Positions 1 through 5,623 of a stretch of DNA of 6,878 bases are shown here, piece after piece (within the stretch, counting starts at the first letter, position 1; every line of letters begins with the position of its first letter). The DNA lies in NCBI GenBank assembly GCA_026417195.1, contig JAOADS010000117.1, forward strand, positions 1 through 6,878, written 5' to 3'. This stretch comes from Ignavibacteria bacterium (lineage in GTDB: Bacteria; Bacteroidota; Ignavibacteria; Tepidaquicellales; OLB5). The notes under the pieces were generated by a model. That model had not been told where the DNA came from and searched no databases. It saw only the letters and a program-made list of their open reading frames with translations. Position numbers and translations under genes: made by a program.

Positions 1-106
1 AAATAAACAGAACGCTACAAAAATAACACATACCCCCCCCCCTGTTGTCAATACCGTAATTAAGGTAAATTTCAGTGGCTATAAAAAGTAGCGATGAAGG
101 TTATAT

Positions 107-218
107 CTGTCATGCCCGTTCAAGCTGTCATGCTCGCGGAAGCGGGTATCTTGTTTTTAGATTCCCGAAGGAGTTTACACCCTTGTAAAAGGGGAAGGAA
201 TTGTCATTCCGAGCCTTC
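107..218. repeat. Cluster of short palindromic dispersed-repeat-like sequences
   Basis: CTGTCATGC occurs twice, 18 bases apart (107-115 and 125-133). The second copy runs into a hairpin, 130-137 pairing with 142-149 around a GGAA tetraloop. A second hairpin pairs CCCTT (180-184) with AAGGG (189-193) around GTAA. ATTCC at 161-165 can pair with GGAAT at 197-201, which can instead pair with ATTCC at 206-210, and GAAGG at 194-198 can pair with CCTTC at 214-218. Wording such as 'CTGTCAT..C-CGCG-AA-GCGGG' and 'GTCATTCCGAGC' resembles intergenic palindromic repeats scattered through many bacterial genomes. Only this one copy is visible, so its multicopy nature is inferred. Confidence 0.55.
130..159 (+). 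terminator. Possible intrinsic terminator within the repeat cluster
   Basis: An eight-pair stem (130-137 with 142-149, two of the pairs G-T wobbles) closes a GGAA loop of GNRA type. It is followed at once by a T-rich tail, CTTGTTTTTA (150-159). This is the form of a Rho-independent terminator and could end transcription from a gene left of the window. The hairpin also matches the core of a common dispersed palindrome, so termination may be secondary or absent. Confidence 0.3.
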
Positions 219-329
219 AATATTATTCAGATGAGGAGAGAAATATGATGAAATAACTTCACAGTAAATTTTTTTCCCCTTACATATTACAGAACTTTCA
301 ATAAATTGCATGAAATTTTTTAACACTGA

Positions 330-1835
330 TTGAAAAAACTCCAGCTTCATACAAAAATCATAATCGGGCTTATATTAGGTGCTTTATTCGGCTCGTTCTT
401 TAGTGTTAACCAGAACCTCCTTGAGATTACTTACAACAACGTTTCAGAAAAAACAGAAAACTGGAAAGAGTTTTCGTTTCTTCGCAAAGACTCAGTAATA
501 AAAACTTTCTACTCAGATGATCAGATTGCTATCATAAAATACTTCAAATCAGTTAAGGACAAAAAAGACCTGAAGCTGAAACTCACTTTATCCGACGGCT
601 CCGAGAAACTTATTGAAAATCCGCAAAGCATAGACAAGGTGAAAACCATAGGTGTCATGCTTAAACCTCTTGGTGACATATTCGTAAGACTTCTGAACAT
701 GATAGCAATACCGCTTGTCCTTGCATCATTGATAGTAGGAGCAGCATCATTAACTGATCTGAAGCACATAGCAAAGATAGGAGGAAAAACCATAGGCTTT
801 TATGCAATGACTGCGATCATAGCTATCACAACAGGACTGATTTGTGCAAATCTCATACAGCCGGGCCACATTATGGACCAGTCTTCAAAAGACAGATTGC
901 TTGCAACCTATCAGGACGAAGCTCAGAGCAGAATTGAACAGAACATAGGTCTTGACGTAGTGAGTTTTCTGGTTAACATAGTGCCGAGAAATCCATTCAA
1001 GGCAATTGCAGACGGAGACTTTCTTCAGATAGTGCTTTTTGCAATTCTTACCGGCGTATTCCTCGTTCAGATACCCCGGGAGAAATCTCAGCCCGTGATT
1101 GACTTTTTCGACGGATTAAGCCAGACTATGATAGTACTTGTTGAAAAGATAATGATAATTGCACCCTATGCAGTTTTCACTTTGATTGCTGCAACAGTTG
1201 CTGAGTTCGGATTTAAAATATTACATACGCTTTTATGGTATTCACTTACAGTTATATTAGGACTCACTATTCTGACTTTTATAGAATATCCCGCATTCCT
1301 GAAAATATTTACAAAAGTAAAACTTAAGGATTTCTTCCGTGCCCAGAGACAGGTGATAGCAGTAGCATTTTCCACAAGTTCATCAGCTGCAACACTGCCG
1401 GTCACTATGGACGTCTGCGAGAAGAGACTTGGGGTTCCGAATAAAATAGCAAGTTTCGTTCTGCCGCTTGGAACTACAATCAACATGGACGGAACAGCAC
1501 TCTATCAGGCAGTTGCTGCTATGTTCATCGCTCAGGTTTACGGATTTGATTTAACCCTTACCCAGCAGATAACAATAGTTCTCACTGCATCCCTTGCAGC
1601 TATCGGAACAGCACCTGTGCCGGGAATAGGTCTTATAATGCTTATTATCGTTCTGAGATCTATAGGTGTTCCGGAAGAAGGCATAGCATTAATAATAGGA
1701 GTTGACCGCCTGCTTGATATGTGCAGAACCGTACCGAACATTATAGCAGACTCCCTTGCCTGTGTTGTAATAGCTTCGTCTGACGGTGAATTAGGTGAAA
1801 TCAGACCAGACGCAGAATATGAAGGAGCAATGTAA
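330..1835 (+). CDS. DAACS-family dicarboxylate/amino acid:cation symporter (complete)
   Basis: Inner-membrane secondary transporter of the SLC1/glutamate-aspartate family, 501 residues. The family imports acidic amino acids or C4-dicarboxylates with Na+ or H+ by an elevator mechanism. Visible landmarks: TM1 (about 10-26); an extra extracytoplasmic segment (27-109); TM2 with PLVLASLIVGAAS (128-140); TM3 with Y158 and T161; the serine-rich HP1 tip (STSSSAATLP, 348-357); TM7 motif NMDGT (385-389); HP2 with GTAPVPG (426-432); and TM8 with D463, R466, T467, N470 and D474, matching GltPh D394, R397, T398, N401 and D405. The arginine favours an acidic substrate. HP1 has Ser where GltPh has R276, as in eukaryotic EAATs. 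The start is TTG: an in-frame TGA lies immediately upstream (327-329) and the next Met (110) would remove TM1. No Shine-Dalgarno is seen. Exact substrate and coupling ion are inferred, not shown. Confidence 0.93.
   Translation: MKKLQLHTKIIIGLILGALFGSFFSVNQNLLEITYNNVSEKTENWKEFSFLRKDSVIKTFYSDDQIAIIKYFKSVKDKKDLKLKLTLSDGSEKLIENPQSIDKVKTIGVMLKPLGDIFVRLLNMIAIPLVLASLIVGAASLTDLKHIAKIGGKTIGFYAMTAIIAITTGLICANLIQPGHIMDQSSKDRLLATYQDEAQSRIEQNIGLDVVSFLVNIVPRNPFKAIADGDFLQIVLFAILTGVFLVQIPREKSQPVIDFFDGLSQTMIVLVEKIMIIAPYAVFTLIAATVAEFGFKILHTLLWYSLTVILGLTILTFIEYPAFLKIFTKVKLKDFFRAQRQVIAVAFSTSSSAATLPVTMDVCEKRLGVPNKIASFVLPLGTTINMDGTALYQAVAAMFIAQVYGFDLTLTQQITIVLTASLAAIGTAPVPGIGLIMLIIVLRSIGVPEEGIALIIGVDRLLDMCRTVPNIIADSLACVVIASSDGELGEIRPDAEYEGAM
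1821..1827 (+). promoter_or_regulatory. Ribosome binding site of the P-type ATPase gene
   Basis: GAAGGAG lies inside the last codons of the symporter gene, 11 bases before the ATG at 1839. It is the only good Shine-Dalgarno-like sequence seen before any gene start here. Its position inside the upstream gene, with tandem TAA TAA at 1833-1838 just before the ATG, fits translational coupling of the two genes. Confidence 0.6.
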
Positions 1836-1838
1836 TAA

Positions 1839-4274
1839 ATGCATAACCCCAGAGGATTAACACATCAGGAAGTACAATCCCGCATATCTGAAGGATTAGT
1901 TAACAGAACTTCAGCTGTAAAAACAAAAACTGTTCCGAGAATAATTTTTGAGAATATCTTTTCTCTGTTTAATCTTGTCATACTCTCAATTATTCTCTTT
2001 ATGCTCTTTTTCTATATCAGAACCTCTGACGAGAGACTGCTCTTTGACATGATAGGGACATCAATCGTAATGACACTTAACACTCTCATAGCAGTTATTC
2101 AGGAAATCAGGGCTAAAAGAGCTCTTGACAAGGTAAGCCTGCTCTTGAAACGTGAAGTAAAGGTTATACGTGAAGGGAAGGAAGAAATAATTGATCAGTC
2201 TGATGTAGTTAAAGATGACCTGATAGTAATTGAAAGAGGAGATCAGATCATAGCAGACGGAAAGGTTACGGAAGCGTCAAGACTTGAAATTGACGAATCG
2301 CTTTTGACAGGTGAATCTGTTCCTGTAAGAAAAAATGTTGGTGATGAAGTGCTTTCTGGAAGTTTCTGTTTATCCGGCTCAGGCTATTACATAGCTGAAA
2401 AAGTAGGAGATGAAAGTTACGCAAGTAATATCACAAAGACTGCCAAGAAATTTAAATTATACCTTTCACCTCTTCAGAGGAAACTGAATTTAATAGTAAA
2501 AATTCTTTTCTCAACGGCTATCTTCCTTGCATTTCTTGAAATCGTCAGGAATCCGGGTGGCTTTCAAGACAACGACTTTGTGAGGAAGCTTTCCACAATA
2601 ATGCTTTCACTCGTTCCACAGGGGCTCATACTTATGTCAAGCGTAACATATGCACTCGGAATTTACAGGATAAGCAAAATAGGAGCTATAATACAGAAAC
2701 TTAATGCAATCGAGTCATTCTCCAATGTGAAGGTTGTATGTACAGATAAAACCGGAACTTTAACAGAGAACAAGCTTTCAGTGCATTCAGTTCATATCGT
2801 TAATGAGAATTTTCCCATGGGCGAAGTGGAAATAATGCTTGGGACATATGCTGAATTTTCAACTGATAAAAACGCTACTCTGAGAACACTTGAAGTATTT
2901 CGTTCAGATAAAAAATATGAATTCACAGATGAAATCCCTTTCAGTTCGGAAAATAAGTTCAGTATGGTGGAAGTTACAGATGAAAATAAAAAAAAAGTAA
3001 AGTTCATTCTCGGTGCGTACGACATACTTTCTGAAAAATCAGGGAAAAAAGAAACTCTTGACGAAATATATAATACCAAACAACTGAAAGTTTACAGAAA
3101 TCTCCTGTTCGGAAAGGAAATATCAGATTACAGTCTTAATGATTTAGCTGAAAACAACGGACTTATTAAGATCGATCCTATATGCATAATATCAATTACA
3201 GACACTGTGAGAAATGATGTAATGGAAGCTATAAACCTTTTCGGAAAGAACAATATAGAAATAAAAATACTTTCCGGTGACAATGCTTATGCAATTCAGG
3301 CTGTAGCAAGGGAAATAGGTTGGGACATAAAGGATGAAGAACTTATCTCAGGCAGCGAAATAGATGAGATTCAGGATGATAAATTTTTTGAAGTTGTAAT
3401 GAAAAAGAAAATCTTTGCAAGGCTCAGACCGGATCATAAATTAAGAATAATAAAAGCTCTCAGGAAAGAAAAAATTTACACAGCTATGATAGGAGACGGT
3501 GTCAATGACCTGCCAGCGATAAAAGAGTCTGACATGGGTATTGCAATGGAGGAAGGAAGCAGGATCACAAAAGAAGTTGCAGACATTGTGCTGCTTAAAA
3601 ACAAATTCACTCTGCTGCCGGCTATATTTGATGAAGGGAATAAAATCGTAAACACCGTTCTCTCAGTTGCAAAACTGTTTCTGACAAAGAACTTCATGGT
3701 AATATATCTGACACTGCTCTCATTATTCTTCTTTCTTGAATTCCCTCTGACACCAAGAAGAGTGGCTTTGATTAACATATTTTCAATCGGTCTGCCGTCA
3801 CTCATAATCGCCCTGCGTAACTCAGATGTCAGCAGACTTACCGGTTTCACAAGGGAACTTTTCTCTTTTGTGATAATCTCAGCGGCGGTTATAGTAGCAT
3901 CTTCTTTTATTGGTCAATATTTCGCGGAAAGAGTTCACGGAACAACCTCAGAGGATGTGCAGATGGTTATGTTATCAGTTATAATCATCATCACAGCCTT
4001 TAATTTCCTCTGTGCAGTTTATAAAAGTGCATCTAAAAATCTCACAACATATCTTATTTATTCCTTCGGGCTTATTACACTCTATCTAACACTTGCTCTT
4101 CTGAATCTTGATTTCTTCCTGCTTAACGGTATAAAACTTTTCTATGAAATTACTTATCTGGAAGCAGATTACCGCCTTCTTACTTTCCTGATAGCCTTAG
4201 CCGGCTCATTTATACTGGTTATATTGCAGTTTTTCAGATACAGGAGAGTCTCCGGAAGTTCAGGTAATCTTTAG
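1839..4274 (+). CDS. Cation-transporting P-type ATPase, CtpE-like (P2-type fold)
   Basis: Membrane cation pump of 811 residues, driven by ATP through an aspartyl-phosphate. Domains in order: N-terminal segment and TM1-2 (about 35-90); actuator domain with TGES (157-160); TM3-4 (about 218-275) with PQGL at 260-263; phosphorylation motif DKTGTLT (303-309, acceptor D303); a short nucleotide-binding domain (about 311-450) with FSSENKF (368-374) and LGAYDIL (391-397); DTVR (455-458); SGDN (479-482); hinge GDGVND (552-557); then six C-terminal membrane segments (about 605-800). All catalytic motifs are intact, so it should be active. The membrane site differs from Ca2+ pumps: Q261, V621 and I650 stand where SERCA has E309, E771 and D800. 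SIGLP (649-653) in TM6 resembles, from memory, the CtpE group, whose mycobacterial member is linked to Ca2+ uptake. The cation here is unknown. The gene begins three bases after the symporter stop, indicating one operon. Confidence 0.9.
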   Translation: MHNPRGLTHQEVQSRISEGLVNRTSAVKTKTVPRIIFENIFSLFNLVILSIILFMLFFYIRTSDERLLFDMIGTSIVMTLNTLIAVIQEIRAKRALDKVSLLLKREVKVIREGKEEIIDQSDVVKDDLIVIERGDQIIADGKVTEASRLEIDESLLTGESVPVRKNVGDEVLSGSFCLSGSGYYIAEKVGDESYASNITKTAKKFKLYLSPLQRKLNLIVKILFSTAIFLAFLEIVRNPGGFQDNDFVRKLSTIMLSLVPQGLILMSSVTYALGIYRISKIGAIIQKLNAIESFSNVKVVCTDKTGTLTENKLSVHSVHIVNENFPMGEVEIMLGTYAEFSTDKNATLRTLEVFRSDKKYEFTDEIPFSSENKFSMVEVTDENKKKVKFILGAYDILSEKSGKKETLDEIYNTKQLKVYRNLLFGKEISDYSLNDLAENNGLIKIDPICIISITDTVRNDVMEAINLFGKNNIEIKILSGDNAYAIQAVAREIGWDIKDEELISGSEIDEIQDDKFFEVVMKKKIFARLRPDHKLRIIKALRKEKIYTAMIGDGVNDLPAIKESDMGIAMEEGSRITKEVADIVLLKNKFTLLPAIFDEGNKIVNTVLSVAKLFLTKNFMVIYLTLLSLFFFLEFPLTPRRVALINIFSIGLPSLIIALRNSDVSRLTGFTRELFSFVIISAAVIVASSFIGQYFAERVHGTTSEDVQMVMLSVIIIITAFNFLCAVYKSASKNLTTYLIYSFGLITLYLTLALLNLDFFLLNGIKLFYEITYLEADYRLLTFLIALAGSFILVILQFFRYRRVSGSSGNL

Positions 4275-5552
4275 TCACGGACGGGTAGTAAAGCTCCTGA
4301 GGGTTGAGGTTGTAAAATATTTTAATGAAGAATTGGTAACGAAACTATTTTTAACAAATTCATTTACATTAGTCTCTCCGTAAGAAATAACTGACCAGTT
4401 ATATTTGTGAGCTGAACCTATACCTAATCCGAAGGCTGTGAAATCCGGAATGGTAGTCTGGTTCTGATCGGTTATTAAATAAAACAACCTGTCATTTCCG
4501 TCAAATCTGAAGATCTTTAAGCCACTGCCTGTTTCTGTCCTGAATACTGTTGCTAAAGTAACATTCGTTGCCATATTGTCCGGCTCAATCAGACGGGGAA
4601 AATCCTCAAGCTCTATCAGGTTATCGGATGACCAGACTTCAGCCGTAAGAGACTTTACAGATATTTCATTTAATTCATCACCGTTTGCAGAACCTGCCAG
4701 TATAAATCTAACATTAGACGGAAGATCCTGAGGTACAACGAAAGTAAAATTCGGTCCGTTTGAATATCCGACTGAAGTTCCTGCTGTGAAGGGAAAAATC
4801 AGAGAACCTCCGGACTTGAAGTTAAAAACAAGATCCGTTCTTGGAGAATTTGAAGCCGCTGGAACAGAAAGGATTCCGCTTACGTTTGCTTCTGTTGGAT
4901 TAAAACTTATCTCGCCAGCTGTGAAATTTACGTTATTGAAAGAACCACCAGCGAGAGTTATTATTTTCTCACCGTATTTGTCATAACTTACCACAGAACC
5001 ACTGGCATATTTAAACACAATCACTATCAACTTCCCTGATATCTGGTTATTTCCGCTCCAGGTAATGTTAATGTTTACTGAAAAATTCGGCTGCACTAAA
5101 GTGGCATGTTCCTGAAACTTGTCACCATCTGTAAAAATCACTGCCGCCCTCTCCATACCGCTCATCGGAGGAATAGTAACGGTGAGATCTGATGAGTAAT
5201 GTTCTCCATCAGATTCAAACAACGTCAGTACAGGTTCCCTGACTGAAATACCTTTGTATAGGTAACCTATGTCAGGTTGTCCCGTTTTGAAAACCATAAT
5301 ATCGTAGGGAAAAACTGAAACACTTAATACGAAGCTCCCGTCCTGTCGTGATAAACTCTCAGAACCTCCGGCTTTAACCCTTGCACCTGAGACAGGAAAC
5401 CCCTTTTCGTTAAGAAGCAGTCCTCTTACTTCAGAAGGTGGCACTACCCCAGCATCATCACAGCCAAATAGCATAAAGACTGCTGATAAAGAAAGACAAA
5501 ATAAATTTCCAAGTAAGACCCTCTTTAGTGAATATTTATTGTTAAAATACAG
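4275..5552 (-). CDS. Predicted lipoprotein with carboxypeptidase-regulatory-like domain
   Basis: Envelope lipoprotein of unknown specific function; no enzyme motif is recognised. The first ATG (5474) gives 399 residues beginning MLFGC, too short for a signal peptide. The frame is open upstream to a TAA at 5562-5564 and encodes a typical lipoprotein signal: basic KYSLKR, then a hydrophobic stretch ending LFGC. I therefore extend to CTG at 5552 (425 residues, lipidated Cys31). No ATG, GTG or TTG is available in the extension, so the exact start is uncertain and the conventional call is 5474. Numbered from the ATG, residues 15-60 (VRGLLLNEKGFPVSGARVKA and following) resemble a carboxypeptidase-regulatory-like beta-sandwich. 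About 290-385 (PDNMATNV through YNWSV) looks like a fibronectin-III/Ig-type beta domain. The middle is beta-rich and unrecognised. The gene converges on the ATPase gene with abutting stop codons and diverges from the second symporter. Confidence 0.8.
   Translation of the reverse strand: MYFNNKYSLKRVLLGNLFCLSLSAVFMLFGCDDAGVVPPSEVRGLLLNEKGFPVSGARVKAGGSESLSRQDGSFVLSVSVFPYDIMVFKTGQPDIGYLYKGISVREPVLTLFESDGEHYSSDLTVTIPPMSGMERAAVIFTDGDKFQEHATLVQPNFSVNINITWSGNNQISGKLIVIVFKYASGSVVSYDKYGEKIITLAGGSFNNVNFTAGEISFNPTEANVSGILSVPAASNSPRTDLVFNFKSGGSLIFPFTAGTSVGYSNGPNFTFVVPQDLPSNVRFILAGSANGDELNEISVKSLTAEVWSSDNLIELEDFPRLIEPDNMATNVTLATVFRTETGSGLKIFRFDGNDRLFYLITDQNQTTIPDFTAFGLGIGSAHKYNWSVISYGETNVNEFVKNSFVTNSSLKYFTTSTLRSFTTRP
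5460..5552 (-). other. Lipoprotein signal peptide, partly upstream of the first ATG
   Basis: Reading the minus strand from CTG at 5552-5550 gives Leu/Met-YFNNKYSLKR, a hydrophobic run VLLGNLFCLSLSAVFM, then LFG-Cys (Cys codon 5462-5460). This has the basic, hydrophobic and lipobox regions of a type II signal peptide. Phe at -2 is less usual, but Leu at -3, Gly at -1 and Cys fit. Asp-Asp follows the Cys. Only the last four residues before the Cys are retained if translation starts at the ATG at 5474. Confidence 0.7.
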
Positions 5553-5623
5553 AAATAAATTTTATTTATTTTAGCAAAGATGAAAACTTTAAAAGTAATA
5601 ATAAGCTCAATTTATTTTTCATT
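5553..5623. promoter_or_regulatory. Short AT-rich divergent intergenic region
   Basis: This roughly 71-base spacer separates the divergent lipoprotein and second symporter genes and must hold the promoters of both unless these lie inside the coding regions. It contains a 15-base palindrome, AAATAAA (5553-5559), one T, TTTATTT (5561-5567). TAATAAT at 5597-5603 could be a -10 element for the symporter, but no matching -35 at normal spacing was found. No Shine-Dalgarno is seen for either gene. The regulatory roles are inferred from position only. Confidence 0.35.

Larger units (their letters stand above)
1..329. other. Non-coding upstream region
   Basis: No convincing gene is seen in this stretch. 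From left to right it holds a run of ten C at 33-42, a short direct repeat (CTGTCATGC at 107-115 and 125-133), several small hairpins between 130 and 218, and an AT-rich segment at about 219-329 directly before the first symporter. The AT-rich part presumably carries that gene's promoter, but no clear -35/-10 pair or Bacteroidota-type -33/-7 promoter could be identified by eye. No Shine-Dalgarno-like purine run lies just before the TTG start at 330. Confidence 0.7.

Noticed and set aside
107..218. CRISPR array suggested by the repeated CTGTCATGC
   Set aside because: Only two short copies 18 bases apart, with no regular repeat-spacer pattern and no cas genes.
521..793. 90-codon open frame on the minus strand inside the first symporter gene
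   Set aside because: Shadow of the symporter coding frame; no recognisable domain and the opposite strand encodes a well-conserved family. A similar shadow appears at 5863-6102 against the paralogue.
1166..1486. 106-codon minus-strand frame inside the first symporter gene
   Set aside because: Antisense shadow of HP1/TM7. The same shadow recurs at 6568-6777 in the paralogue, as expected from sense-strand conservation.
3476..3850. 124-codon minus-strand frame inside the ATPase gene
   Set aside because: Overlaps the hinge motif and TM5-6 of a clear P-type ATPase. No family resemblance and no start signal.
4241..4260. Terminator hairpin from GGAGA/TCTCC at the end of the ATPase gene
   Set aside because: The loop would be a single base and no T-tract follows, so it cannot form a functional intrinsic terminator.
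4786..4986. 66-codon plus-strand frame inside the lipoprotein gene
   Set aside because: Antisense to a coherent beta-rich lipoprotein; no recognisable features.
1839..5474. Transporter, ATPase and lipoprotein as a defence or mobile-element system
   Set aside because: No nuclease, integrase, transposase, toxin or sensor domain is visible, and the lipoprotein gene is convergent rather than co-transcribed.
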